DNA of 64,000 nucleotides from Pomacea canaliculata (lineage: Eukaryota > Mollusca > Gastropoda > Architaenioglossa > Ampullariidae): contig NC_037593.1 in assembly GCF_003073045.1 (NCBI RefSeq), positions 11,766,735-11,830,734 on the forward strand, written 5' to 3'. Below, one piece after another: positions 12,641 to 24,189 of this stretch. The stretch's first letter is position 1. Each line of letters opens with the position of its first letter. A model generated the notes under the pieces. The model was not told where the DNA came from, made no database searches, and was given only the letters and a program-made list of their open reading frames with translations. Made by a program: the position numbers and the translations under genes.

Positions 12641-14135
12641 GGGGGGGGGAGTTCCCTATCATTTGCACCTTGACAACGAAAGAACTGGAAGGTGGGTCAC
12701 AGGTAACCGTGACGTCACAATGATAACAAGGGTTGTCTACTCAGAGCATAGATAACTGGATAGAATAGTGTCAGAGGACACCGCTCGCTGTTCTTGTGGG
12801 TCACCTGGGCGTGTGTGGTCGAAGAAAATTTGAGCTGGACTAAGTTACTGGTAAGTGCATGAGTACATTGTCTCCCTCTTCTGGTATAGAAAATAGTTCG
12901 TTTTATAAATCGCCCATGTGTTGTTCCCGGAGAATGTTGGCCTCCTTGCGTGACCATCCATCCGACGGTACTAAAGATGGTACAGGAGGAAGCAGACACA
13001 CCAATGTCTGTGTGTCTCTCTCCCTTTGAGGTCAAAGAGGTCAGAGGTCAGTAGTGGGAACAGGCGCGTGCGACATCGTTTGCCGGCGAAGTTCAATGCA
13101 AAAAACAGCTGCGAGGTCGAATCTTTTCGCTTTGGAGCTACGTGCTGCAGCAATGTAAGTTTGTGATACACGATAAACCGTTTGTTTTTTGGTGTTTTTT
13201 TTTTTTTAAAGAAAGAAAGCTACGACTAACGGCTGCTTGTCACATACAGTCCGATCAAGACCGATAACCTATATTGGTCATGCCAGACACCCCGGTTCTA
13301 CGTACTCCAACGCGTGCCCACCCGTACAGGTTACAGTTTACAGGCTCGATGTGACTTCCAGTCCTGAATATACGACACTTCATCTCACATCTCACGGACC
13401 GCCATAGATGACTAAGTCTTGTATACCTCGTCAGCAGCTAATAGTCCAGGACAGAAGGTGCGTTTGCCTGAGACCCTCTAAGTAACCATTGCACGAGGCC
13501 CGTCTGCCAAAATGTGAAGTGCACTTTTTTTTATTCAGCCTAGGTTAATTTGATGTAAATTTAATTTATCAAGTACAACAGCGTTAGAAATCGGGGGTCC
13601 GTAACATTCCAACGCAGACGAAGTACAAAGATAACAAGTAACACGGTTGACATGTCTGATGTCGACATTAGACAGCATCGAGGGCGGCTGCCTTCAAAGG
13701 AAAGATTGGTTTTAAGATTGTATTGTGAGCGAATTCAAACAGCTTCACTTTATACAATATATTCGGTAAGTGAACGCCATTTCGTAAATGAAGAGTGTGT
13801 GCGGGCACTTCGAGTCGGCAATGACCAATTTGTACTCTGAAGAAAGTAGCCTCGCTCCTCCGTTAGAGCTCATCATTGTCACTACCCAGGCCCAGGTTCT
13901 CTCCACGCAGAGCAGAATCTCTTTCGGGAGACAGTTTGACAGAGTCTGGCACGAGGGCTATGGTATGTGATGCGAAAATTTAATATCGAAGAAGGCGAGG
14001 ACAGTACTGCCGAACAACCAAATAGGAGCTGACTTTCGCACCACAACAGGCGTGTCAAGAATGTCCTCTAACACCGGTACTATTTAATATTTTCTAGAAG
14101 AACATCATGCTCGAAGCTCTTCACGACCATCATGC
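12641..14135. other. Intergenic, no gene seen
   Basis: Mixed-composition sequence with a T-run near 13200. Several ORFs of 60-106 codons on both strands show no recognisable domain and no good splice context. Nothing supported. Confidence 0.5.
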
Positions 14136-14139
14136 TTCC

Positions 14140-14390
14140 ATTTTTATTGGTGGAAGGTCTTGTTTGGCCATGTGACCCGGCACGACACCTTGTCGAAGAC
14201 TGTCCATCAAGGCACGTTGGAGGGTAGTCGACGCCGCGGTGGCCAGAGGAAGACTGGACTGGTCGAGCTGTACAGGACCTGCTGACTCGCCCCACAATAG
14301 GCAAGAGTGGCGGCCCTGTCAGCTGCATCTCTCCATGTGCCCTTACTTCCTCTAAAACAGATGCTGTCAAGGGGACGACTGACTGAGGAA
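14140..14390 (+). mobile_element. 3' fragment of a non-LTR retrotransposon (LINE), decayed
   Basis: In the plus strand one reads FGHVTRHDTLSKTVHQGTL then EGSRRRGGQRKTG, the conserved tail that follows the reverse transcriptase in many invertebrate LINE ORF2 proteins. Stops and frame changes follow, so this is a dead 5'-truncated copy. No reverse transcriptase domain remains. Confidence 0.75.
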
Positions 14391-14825
14391 ACTGTGTACT
14401 CTGACTGTTTTACACTTTTTCACTAAATTAATAGGCGCAGATAATTTCAGAGATTTTATATGGCTTTTTTTTCGAAGAACAGTGTGAGAGATCACTCACA
14501 ACAGCGGCCCGTATCCTGTGCTGCTAATGGTAATGTAATATGACTACGTGACAGACCGTAAAGGCTACGTGATCAAGTAGTTGTAATGCTAATCATCGTT
14601 TCTATCGTCTGCCCAAAGAAAGGAAGACATAAAAGCTTCAACATGTGCAGGACGAATAATGTTAGTGTAAAGCTCTTTTTTTTTTTTTTCAGAACGGAGA
14701 CTGCACTGCGAGCGTGCATAACGTGTCTGTATTTACTTTGTGTATGAGTAGGCGTGTCATTTGTAGAAGTGAGTGTATCTGTTACATGCGAATATGGATG
14801 CATGGTTGTTAATGATTCTGTTTAG

Positions 14826-14905
14826 GTGGGTCGGTCTATCACTTCTGTAAAGCGCTCTGATCAAATCATTGGAAAAGCGTTATATTCATCATTATTGTTA
14901 TTGAC
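14826..14905 (+). repeat. Retroposon tail with GTAAAGCGCT motif and ATT repeats
   Basis: GGTCGGTCTATCACTTCTG, GTAAAGCGCTCTGA and GCGTTATATTCATCATTATT form a pattern shared, in inverse orientation, with 47170-47240. Such tails end many lophotrochozoan SINE/LINE copies. Family not assigned. Confidence 0.55.
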
Positions 14906-15017
14906 TTCAGGAAGATTCAACTACATGAAACATTTTCTCCCTTTCTTGCAGAAGTAAAAGAGCAGCCCACAGACGTTGTTTACATAAAGTGCTTGTCATT
15001 TTGTACCACTGACCACC

Positions 15018-18000
15018 ATGACATCGCCCCTAATTGGCTACTGGAAGCTAGAGTCCAACGGTAACAACTGGGACGAGTACTTGAAGACTGCAGGTACTTA
15101 ACAGTAGCACATGTGCACGTACAACCTTGGGTTACCCAGGGAGTGTTCTAAGATAAAATTTTAAAAGGAAGGTATAGGATCGCATGTACTGCAAAGAGCG
15201 CTAGTTTATCGTTTCCTTTACTAGCGAACGGTCAAGAGTGCAAGATAAGAGAAGGCCTTGAAATATATAAAGGCCAAAAAATTAGACTGCGTCCTAAATC
15301 TGTTTAGCTGTTGGCCTTTATAAATAATCTGTTATTATTATTTTTGGAGACTTCCTATTGTCATACAACTGCACGAAGAGACAATGTAGCAACGGATGTG
15401 TCATTTTAAACAGTGATATTAAACTTTTCTCCATTTAAACCATTGCGAGCCGGATATCTCGTTTCCCGATCACGTGACGTTGTTAAGAAGAATTTTCTTG
15501 CTCAGTGGTTTGCTCCTTTATGAGATGTTGTCTCCGAGAAAGATTCCATAGTGTTTGCAAAACAATGCGCAAATGTAACAGAACTCTTTTTGTTGGCGGG
15601 GTTTTTTCTTTTTCCTTAACTAAAATATTTTTGTTAAACCATCTTAATATGCTAGACAGCTAGAGTAATCCCTACCTCCCTCTGCAAGTATTAGATTTTT
15701 AACTGCTCAAAACACCGTTGTTGTTTTTTTTATATTGATAATCATTCTGTTGATTGCTGGATGTTTTTTTTTTAAGTTATTTGCGTTTTGCTCGGTTATT
15801 AACAGGAGTTGGTATTGTCCTGCGCAAAGTGGGCAACACCATCACCAGCTACGAGGAAATAAGTGTGGACGGCGACGAGTGGACAATAGCAATCACATCG
15901 AGTTTCAAAAACAGCCTTCTCAAGTTTAAGCTGGACCAAGAATTTCCAGAAGAGACGATGGACGGCAGGAAAGTCTCGGTACGCACCCTTTTGCATGCGG
16001 GAGCGTGTTCGACGTGAGAATGAGGAACTCCTCGCGATCATCAGTTTTCAGAGTTAAGCACTTAAACCCTCTCTTACCCCGACAAACTGATGTAGATAAG
16101 CAGACAATGCATGGTACGAACCTCTTTGATGTTTTCAAGGTTTTCTGAGGTGACAATACAGGGGATATTAGAGAGTTTGAGATTCATGACGCGTAGGGAA
16201 GACGCGTACTGCAACGGGTAGGGCCCGCCTCTAAGCGTACCCGTTCTGAGAAAGCGATTGCGATTAAGCGACGGGAGCGCGAATGCACGGGAAGTAACTG
16301 CATAGACAATTTTTTTGCCTCTGAAAGTAAAAAAAAATATGCAAATGCTAGTAGTGACCAGGGATAACCAGTACAATTTAATTTCAAAATTTCTCAGCAT
16401 TTCATTCCTGACCCACTATAATTCCTAAGAATAATAAACTATTACACAATCAAAACTTGTTAAATGAAAATGCTACAAAAGATGAAATTGCTTATGGTTA
16501 CTGCTTAAATTATGGCATAACTGTAATAGTATATATAGAACAGCATAACAAAATAATATATATACATAATTAAAAAACATAAATATTACAACTGTATAAT
16601 AAATAAAAAATTAATAACATAAAGAAATAATTTTTGCCTATGGTATGAAATATTTCTTCAAGAGTTATAGATAGTTGTTTCTATTGCTCTATAATAGTAC
16701 TAAGAAATATTTAACGGTTATTTTGGGGATAGATAACTAATGATGAAGAAAATTATAATTATTATCTTTAACAGTTTTATCTCGTCATTAAATAACTTTA
16801 CACGCAGGCCTGACGAGAGGAGGGGACAGGGGGGTTGGTGTACCCGGGCCCGCGGCTGTCAAGGGGCCCGGTCTTGGTCAGTGGATTTGTTTTTACATTA
16901 TATACTGGGAAAATAATTTACGATTACAAGTACAAGGGGCCCGGAGAGGTCGTCTGTCCCGGGGCCCGGGCTGGCTCTCGGCGGCCCTGTTTACACGAAA
17001 AGTGTCTGAGCAAGTCTTGTACATACGATTGAATAGACATAAACCAGCGATTGCAGGCATGGTCGTTTTTCACTGCTTTAACTTTATAAACAAGCAGCTT
17101 AGTTTGATTTCCAGCATATATTATGATTGCAGAAGATTTAAATATTATAAACAGTTGAAATTATATTGACTATCCTTGCAAAAAAAGCTGAAATAAAGCG
17201 AACAATTTACACGTTCTGGTCACAACCGCTAGACTCCAATCTACCCGTCGCGCCGTGTAGCTGTACGGCTGGCTGTGGCAGAAGTGATGACGTCACACGC
17301 AAGTTCCCGTGACGCTACACGTTGCCGTCCCCGTACGCGTCGCGCCAGCGCTGAGTCTCAAACTCTCTATTGTGTGTGAGTCAATGAGGGGAGGTTGGGG
17401 GTAAGAAAAATCCTTTTCTATATTACTAATACACCCATGGGTTTCTGGTACGTCCTCACTGACGGTCTGCTTGAACTGTTGAAAGAAGCTTCGGCTGTCT
17501 ACACCATCCCTCCTGCCTTCGCTTTTACATTGTCGACAAGCTGTGATAACTGTTGTTGTGTTGTTTGATGTTTCAGTCGGTGATGACGTTAGACGGAGAC
17601 AAACTTGTGCACAAGCAGAGGGCTTTGAAAAATGGTGAAATAGACAGTTTGATCATACGTGAGGTGAAGGATGGACGCTTGAATGTGGTAAGTTGATCCG
17701 AACGAGTCTTAATCACTGCTTGCCGAGATGACCTTTTTGCACTATAAGGGGTGGGGTTGGGGAGTGGGATCGATAGCCGATTAGATCAAGCACGGCCGTA
17801 GAAATGCACGCCAGCCGATTCCATACCCGCGTTGAGAACACCCCACACTAGTAGAGACCACAAACTAACATCCTGTCAGGGGTTTCTTTGGCTTGCGACC
17901 CCTTCACAGGTAAATCCGAAATCACCTTTAAGTGGAAGCAATTTCCTGCCAAAACGCATTTATCCTCGATATTCGAAAGATGGGATTTGAATTATTCGTT

Positions 18001-18620
18001 AACGGATGCTTGCACTCTTAAGGCTGACCTGTGCATATTGTGTAGTGCTAATACAAATCCCAGAATAGTGTATGGCTTGTGAACAGCGGATCCCGACACT
18101 CGTCTTCCTCTGCCTTTACTTTTTTCTGATAAAGCGTTGGTAACGCCCAACTGGCATCAGCTCTGCCCACTTCTCGTTTACTTTATAGAAATTAGGCAAC
18201 AAAATTAAAAAATGCAAGATCACCTAGTACGTGATCTTGACGTAAGGTTGTCCCCTCACCTTTTCAGATTGGGAGGTATTAAAGACCTCACTTCCGTCGG
18301 GGTCAGTGCCCATAGCTGCCTACCTCTACATTCCCAACAGCTGGGTCGACCGGGTGAAGTTACACGGGTATCGAACCGCGACTCGAATGCAAACGATTTA
18401 ACTACTTGGCTATCCGTTTCTTGGTAAAGGTTGTCCTCTTCACCTTATTAAGTAGCTGGGGAGAGGCCTGAGCCCAACTTTATCTTTCGTTTACCTCGGA
18501 GTTTTAGTACACGTACTAATCTCTGAAAATTTTACGTTTCTCCATTTTTTGTTGCAGACATTCGTTGCGGAGGGAAAGAACGTTAGCGCAACTCGTACAT
18601 TTTTGCCTCACAAGAAGTGA
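15018..18620 (+). CDS. Fatty acid-binding protein family (intracellular lipid-binding protein), four exons
   Basis: Small cytosolic beta-barrel that carries fatty acids or retinoids. Exons 15018-15093, 15806-15978, 17577-17687 and 18558-18620 join in frame to 140 residues; the family is usually 130-137. The ATG has a good context (ACCACCATGA). Exon 1 gives IGYWKLESNGNNWDEYLK, the family signature at the first strand. Exon 2 gives VGNTITSYEEISVDGDEW and ends DGRKVS. Exon 3 begins SVMTLDGDKLVHKQ. Exon 4 ends ATRTFLPHKK. The 4-exon layout with these phases is the classical one of the family. The ligand-binding R-x-Y triad near the C-terminus reads R133-T-F135, with Phe for Tyr, which may alter ligand choice (inference). 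I cannot separate FABP from CRABP-like members. Confidence 0.94.
16835..17030. repeat. Dispersed GGGGCCCGG-rich repeat in the FABP second intron
   Basis: The segment AATAATTTACGATTACAAG...AAGGGGCCCGGAGAGGTCG...GGGGCCCGGGCTGGCTC is repeated with changes at 44369-44460 and, more weakly, at 44843-44890. Much more GC-rich than its surroundings. Not coding; likely an old interspersed repeat. Confidence 0.6.
18222..18415 (-). mobile_element. tRNA-derived SINE in the FABP third intron
   Basis: Read on the minus strand it opens GGATAGCCAAGTAGTTAAAT (A-box-like) and about 35 bases on has GGTTCGATACCC, an almost perfect pol III B box. The body CACCCGGTCGACCCAGCTG then follows and no tRNA acceptor stem closes it. 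A SINE, not a tRNA gene. Different family from the one at 12428. Confidence 0.65.
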
Positions 18621-18681
18621 TAATCATGCACGAGAAACGGTCTGTCGATAGCAACTACAATTTGAAAATTTGTAACACGTT

Positions 18682-18687
18682 AATAAA
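18682..18687 (+). terminator. Poly(A) signal AATAAA of the FABP gene
   Basis: AATAAA 62 bases after the FABP stop codon. Spacing is typical. Confidence 0.6.
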
Positions 18688-19045
18688 ACAATTCAAAATG
18701 CACTTTTTATTTTTATCAGCAACTGCGGTGTTCTTAGTCGTTTATCAGGATCTCAATATGCACATTTGTTCGCGCATTTAACTTTGCCAGTAGCCTGAAT
18801 ATAAACGTACAACCCTCATTTCTGTACCATTTACCTCCCTTGATGCAAGCTAAATGTAGGTTTATAGACATGAATCGCACTACTAGAATGGTTTTCACAT
18901 ATCCTTCGAGGACCCAAATCTTGCCGAGATTGTGTTTTGAAAAAATTGCAACCCCACTTAACTAAGAAATAATGCTTGCAAGATAGGTGCCTCTTGAAAT
19001 ACAATTTAAATAAGTTTTAATAGGAGACTAATGGCCAAGCAACTC

Positions 19046-19071
19046 GGGGGGGGGGGGGGGGGGGGGGGGGG
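19046..19071. repeat. Run of 26 G
   Basis: An unbroken poly(G) tract between the tail-to-tail FABP and RPL7 genes. It could fold as a G-quadruplex; its length is also a place where sequencing often fails. Confidence 0.9.
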
Positions 19072-19491
19072 AGAGAAAAAAAGAACACATTACAAACTAT
19101 ACAACAGACAAGCCCATCGTGATGGAATACAGCAGCTATCAACATTGCTGGTTCCACAAAGAACAAGGATAAAACCTATGATGAAGAACAGAGCTCTTTT
19201 AGCTTCTGTTAAATAGAATATGTGCAGCAAAATTTTTCAACCATCATTTAAAGAATGCCTGTTTCTTTCCCTCAGCATTATGTAAATTCTTACAAGGCCT
19301 TTTTATTTCCTGCCTAAGCCTTATTCCAATATGTCAAATCCATGACACTTAGTAGAAACTTTAAATTTGCATCAAGACAACACAGCAATAAGGTACAAGA
19401 CACTTATGAATCACGAATTTACTTTTTTGGACAAGACAAGGAGGTAATCAGCTGCCGAGAAAGAAACACAAAATGTTGACAGTTCCAGTAC

Positions 19492-19497
19492 TTTATT
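19492..19497 (-). terminator. Poly(A) signal AATAAA of RPL7
   Basis: TTTATT on the plus strand is AATAAA on the minus strand, 38 bases past the RPL7 stop. Short 3' UTRs are usual for ribosomal protein genes. Confidence 0.7.
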
Positions 19498-19534
19498 GTC
19501 AAATCTCCAAAGCACAAGAATCTTGACGTGTGAA

Positions 19535-22500
19535 TTAAATCATATTCCTCAGTAGAGCGTTTATCTTCTCATCCCTGCAAACAGAAAATTTTTATATCAG
19601 GAAATAGCACCCACTGATCTTGTTTTAAGGCCTCTGTCTCTAGTAAACGGGAAGTTAGCAAACGGATGTCACATTAATTCTCAGTGCTAAAACTTTCTGA
19701 TGAAGCAGAGGAATCTTACAATGAGGATTATCCTGACTTTTGTCAAGATTTGAAAACGATGAAAAGACGTTCTAAAAGGCAAGATTTTGGTGAATTAAAC
19801 AGGGTTCCCAGGGATCAGGGATGGTGCCAAAAAAGGACATTAAAAGGACCTTAAAAGTACCTTTCATGCATTCGTAAGGACCTAAGTGACAGTCATCAAT
19901 GCTTAAGTTTTTCTCTTGTGTGGTCGGAAAGATGTATTATTTATGAATCTGTGGTCTTCTCTATGTTCTCAAATACATGTATTTCTAGTAATAAATAATC
20001 AAAGAGTTAATTTTGATGCCTGTCTGCCATATTTAGATTAGATAACTTAAAAAGTGTCCTTAGCGCGCTGATAACATACACCGTTAATGTTCCAAGTTTT
20101 CTAGAAATCTAAGTAATAATAATTGCAAAACCTGAAAGCCATTCTTGGTGTAATACAAAAGTCAGTTCACATGTCTCTCTCTCGCACACACACTCTAACG
20201 GAAGAGAGAGAGAAATAGAGCTATGCACAGTAGTACTAGAAGATCAAAGTTCAAGAAAGAGTAAGTTTCTAAAGACCTTTTGAAAAAAGAGTGTTTTTTG
20301 CGAATACGGAAGGGCAACTAGTGTTGTACAGATGTGTAGACCAAACATGCGGCGAAAAATTGTCGGTATTTTGCGCCAAAGTCAACTCCGGAAATAAATT
20401 TGTGGTAATATTTTATCGATAAAAGGACTTAAAAGGGTCACAGAGAAAATGTAAGGACCTGTGTGAGAATTTGAAAGGACCGCATGGCAAATAAAAGGAC
20501 TTAAAAGGCCTTTCGGCGAAAATTCAATATAAAAGGACTTAAAAGGACCTTGCAAGGACCTGGGAACCCTGTTAAAGGAAGAAACCACCAAGCAAGCGTG
20601 TCATCTAATAAAAAAGTGTTGAAACAATGTCTGAATCTACCATGCACAATATTTTGTAGATGTTAAAAATTTCATAACAAAGTTGCAGGGCTTCTGGTTA
20701 CGCAAAAAATTGCATACAAAACGCATTAAAAGTTCGGAGGACCCCTTCAATGGGCTCCCCTTAAATTTTGGCCGAAGAACAAGGACCCCTTAAAAATCTG
20801 AAGGGGTCCCTGGGACCCCAAAGAATTTAACCTTAGCAGAAGCCACGAGTTGGTCGTCAAATCAAATGCACTAACCACCTAATCTAGCTTTCCTTCTTCA
20901 GGTGCACAAAAACTCTGTGCTATCAGAGCATCTTTCTTACCGGAATCCAAAATCACCACCATCATTGAAGTGGTTGTACTTTCTCCTCCATCCACCATTC
21001 GGTGTGTTGAGTTTAAAAGGCCAGAGGAAATTAGCGGCAACCTTGAAGTTGGGACCAACTGTGAAGATTTCGTGAATCAGGTCCTCCATGCACAGGATGT
21101 CTCTGGAACCTAATCACATTACCAATTACAATCAATCCTATACAGGCAACAACAGATAACACACTGAAGCATAGCCCAGGCTCAAAATCAAAAGCTGAAT
21201 CACAGGTCATTACCAACGAGACTAAAATCATCACAGCTGAGCATTTTATAGCAAAGCATTGCCTTTAATCTGACCAAAAAATAGATCAGGCAAGCGTCTG
21301 TGTACATATATATAGGGGTCTTCCCTTTAAAGAAGAAATGAAATTATGGCATGGTATTAGAAAAACATTTAGTTTAGTCACAAAAATAAAAGGAGCAGTT
21401 TGCTCACCACAAATGTTTTCTGTTTTACACCTGCGATTATGGTAACTTGAAGCAACATAAGAGTTAAATTCCCTACACCTGGAAAGAAGTTTCTTCCCAA
21501 CTTGAAAAGAGATACAAAAAGTGGGCCAGTACAAAAGAAATCTTACCAAGATATTTCTCAATGAGCGCATTATCTGTCAGCGGGATACGCTGGTGATTCA
21601 CTTTACCATAGCCACGTTTGTAGATGAGTTCACGCACTGTCTTCAAGTTGGGTACACTATCAAAATACATCATAGACATTACACACCAGAACAAAGGAAG
21701 ATCTTTTAAATAGCCGAAATATATGTAATAATGATCATATCTCACACACTTTCAAGTATAGCCCAAGCTCAGAAATAGAAATGTAATCAGAAGTTCATAC
21801 GAACGAGACTAAAAATCATCACAGTTGGGCAGTTTATGAGTCGTTGCCTCAAAATTTGCTGTGAAGAAATGGCAGTGCCAAATAACCAAAACATACTAGA
21901 AACAATTCAATAACAAGGATTACCCCCATGCTACGTAAGGTTCTGCAATCTTCAGCATGTTTAGTGTTGCTTTGTTGAGCTTCACAAAGACACCATTGTT
22001 GATTTGTCGCAGACGGAACAGTTGCAGCACTTTGCGAGGACGTGGATGGATACCATTTATACTGGAAAACCATAAATCATGCAAACTTAACAGTTTTGTT
22101 CTTTTATATTAAGACCTATTTCAGCCAGAATCTTTAAAAAAAAAAAAATCTGACCTTAACCTCTTTTCTTTAGAAAGCATATTTAATCTCATATTCTTCA
22201 TTATCCCCTTCTCATTGAGTCACTCTTTCACACAATTTGGCTAATTTTCATTAAATTATACAAAAATAACACAAACTATAATTTTGAATTAGGAAGTGGT
22301 ATGTTTTGGGGTTTGCCTTGTGTTTTAATAAAAAATTCACATGTATCCGCATACCCAAAACTGTCATTCATACATATGTCAGAAGTAGAACTACAGTGAC
22401 AACTTGATATGTAGGTAAAAAGCTCCAGCTATTAATACACATAACTTTTTTCATCCTAACATGAATACGTATCATCCAGAATTAGGAAAATCACAAAGTA

Positions 22501-24151
22501 TGTGGCAATTTGGCCAATGAAATGTACAATAGGGGCAATATCGATTCACATGTTTTATCACGATTTGCTTATTTACTATATCACAAAGAACTTAAATTTG
22601 AAAAAGACAGAATGTCCTTGTCATGAAAACCAAGTAATGTGTACAGAAATAATTCAGCTTTCAAATGAGCCATATTTTTTTCTGTACCATTAACCGTTCA
22701 GGAATTTTTCTTTAAATAACAAAACATTGTACATGTGGCCAGCGTGACTTCTAAAACAAGGTGATTGAGCCACTGGCTATAACTTACTGGTGCAACTGCG
22801 ATGCATTCCATTTAAAATCAAAGACAATAGTTAGGAAGCATATAAGAACAAAAAACAATTTAAAAAATCTGACCATGTTCGAAAATTGTGAAACAACCCT
22901 GAAGACTGACAACTACAGGGAAGGAATAGAATTTCAACAAACAATTTTGCAAGCTTAGAAATTGGACCAGCTCATTTTAAGAGCTAGCACAGAGTGTTGC
23001 TTGCGTAAGTAGCACAATATTTTAGTTCACAGCAAAGTGTGTAAGCAGATTCAATCATACAATAGGTCCACTTTAATTCCTAATTACATAAAAATATTTT
23101 AAATGGTCAAATATATGACTGTAATGTCGGACTTAATGGAAGGGCTTATTCCGAACAGTGACAAGTGAACTTACCCTCGAATTCTCACCACAAAAGCCAG
23201 TTTAGGCTCTGGAGGTACATAGAAGTTGCCAACTTTCCTTGCCTGACGCTTTAGACGCAGCAGGTCAGCTTCACGGGCACGGTATTCCCGCACATATTTC
23301 TCAGCACGTTTGAAGAACAGTACTCTTTTCTGCTTTTGTTTCTAAAATGAACGTAAACAAATTCTTTTAATTGGCAGTTTCAAGGAGGGAGATGGAATCT
23401 TCAAATAATGTGTACTTGTATCGCTAAGGATCACTACCGACATAAATTGCACTCTACTCGCTGACCAGTAATAATAAATGATTAGGTAACAACAAACTGT
23501 GATATACGTATTGGCATACTGAACAACATAACGATGAACTACAAGAGTGGAACGTAATGTAATGGATATAGGTACTATAAACAGCGTCGAGATGGACTAG
23601 TTACACTGGTTCACACGACAGACAACATTGCAAATGGAGTTTAAAAAATGCAGTATATTTGTTAAACAAAACTGAATTGTAATTACCCGATCACAGCAAC
23701 ACTTACTCAAACTATTAATCGAATTCTTTTTTTAACAAAACAGGTTGGTTTGCATTCATGTTTACCAGCGAGCTGTCCACTTTTTACTTTTAACACAAAA
23801 CGTACCTTTGTGTTTGCTACAGCAGCTTTAACAGCTTTGGCCTTAGCCTCGGCCCGCAGTTTTCGCTTTTTCAAAAGCGTCTCTGGAACCTTCGGCAGTG
23901 TCTTCCTGCACAAATAGTGAAATTGTTTTTTTCTCAAATCTTGCCTTGAAACAACCGACTGGTATGCATGCAGGTTTCAGGGCATGCATAATTCAGTATA
24001 CGTACAAACAAATACTAATACTGAACATTTTTATAAAATCAATGGATCAAAAGATGATATTTTAAATCGACAACCAACGTATGTAGTAATGGATGTTTAA
24101 GATAACTAATGATATCGTAGAACACAAGACTTTTACTAACGTGTCTGCCAT
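19535..24151 (-). CDS. RPL7: 60S ribosomal protein L7 (uL30)
   Basis: Structural protein of the large ribosomal subunit. Minus-strand exons in order: 24151-24141 (ATGGCAGACAC), 23905-23806, 23341-23175, 22061-21924, 21656-21547, 21109-20941, 19574-19535. Phases agree and give 244 residues, close to the 248 of the human protein. Seen: basic N-terminus ([20 protein letters not shown]), [72 protein letters not shown] and a C-terminus [12 protein letters not shown]. The exon ending at 21109 is chosen because it restores the LGxxDILCMED spacing; other AG sites nearby lose residues. Two introns carry snoRNAs and the last intron carries a 772-bp inverted-repeat element. Confidence 0.97.
19800..20571. 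mobile_element. 772-bp non-autonomous DNA element in the last RPL7 intron
   Basis: Ends are perfect inverted repeats CAGGGTTCCCAG / CTGGGAACCCTG, flanked by the direct repeat TTAAA (19795-19799 and 20572-20576). The inside is built on variants of AAAAGGACYTTAAAAGG near both ends. There is no ORF. CAGGG ends are frequent in hAT elements, but hAT makes 8-bp duplications and only 5 bp match here, so the superfamily stays open. Confidence 0.75.
21174..21242 (-). ncRNA. C/D box snoRNA-like sequence, copy B, in RPL7 intron between exons 5 and 6
   Basis: On the minus strand: stem GCTCAG / CTGGGC, C box TGTGATGA (21228-21235), then AGTCTCGTT, which is antisense to the conserved 18S rRNA segment AACGAGACT, then ATGA at 21207-21210. 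The position expected for the D box reads TTGA (21182-21185) instead of CTGA. It is a diverged paralogue of the copy at 21761 and may be weak or dead. Confidence 0.6.
21761..21830 (-). ncRNA. C/D box snoRNA, copy A, in RPL7 intron between exons 4 and 5; predicted 18S rRNA guide
   Basis: On the minus strand: perfect 6-bp terminal stem GCCCAA / TTGGGC, C box TGTGATGA (21816-21823), antisense element AGTCTCGTTCGT (21799-21810) directly followed by ATGA (21795-21798) as a D'-like box, a CTGA at 21787-21790, and D box CTGA at 21769-21772. The 12-nt element is complementary to ACGAACGAGACT, a universally conserved 18S rRNA stretch. By the box+5 rule the second A of the first GAA would be methylated. 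Intronic position in a ribosomal protein gene is the standard setting for such RNAs. Length 70 nt. Confidence 0.85.
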
Positions 24152-24161
24152 CTTGAGAACA

Positions 24162-24174
24162 GGAAAAGGAAGAG
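24162..24174 (-). promoter_or_regulatory. 5'TOP-like pyrimidine tract at the RPL7 start
   Basis: On the minus strand CTCTTCCTTTTCC runs just upstream of the ATG at 24151. Transcripts of ribosomal protein genes begin with such a C followed by pyrimidines, which puts them under TOR/LARP1 control. Start site about 24174 is inferred. Confidence 0.65.
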
Positions 24175-24180
24175 CACAGG

Positions 24181-24188
24181 CCGGAAGT
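24181..24188 (+). promoter_or_regulatory. ETS-type site CCGGAAGT in the RPL7 promoter
   Basis: CCGGAAGT matches the GABP/ETS consensus often seen next to the start of ribosomal protein genes. It lies 7 bases upstream of the inferred start. Confidence 0.5.
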
Positions 24189-24189
24189 A

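Noticed and set aside
13652-13970. Two overlapping plus-strand ORFs of about 60 codons
   Set aside because: No recognisable domain, no splice context, and no partner exon; ordinary chance length.
14080-14370. 96-residue minus-strand ORF
   Set aside because: Antisense to a decayed LINE tail on the plus strand that explains the sequence.
18360-18415. tRNA gene on the minus strand (good B box)
   Set aside because: No acceptor stem or anticodon arm can be built, and the body continues as a SINE.
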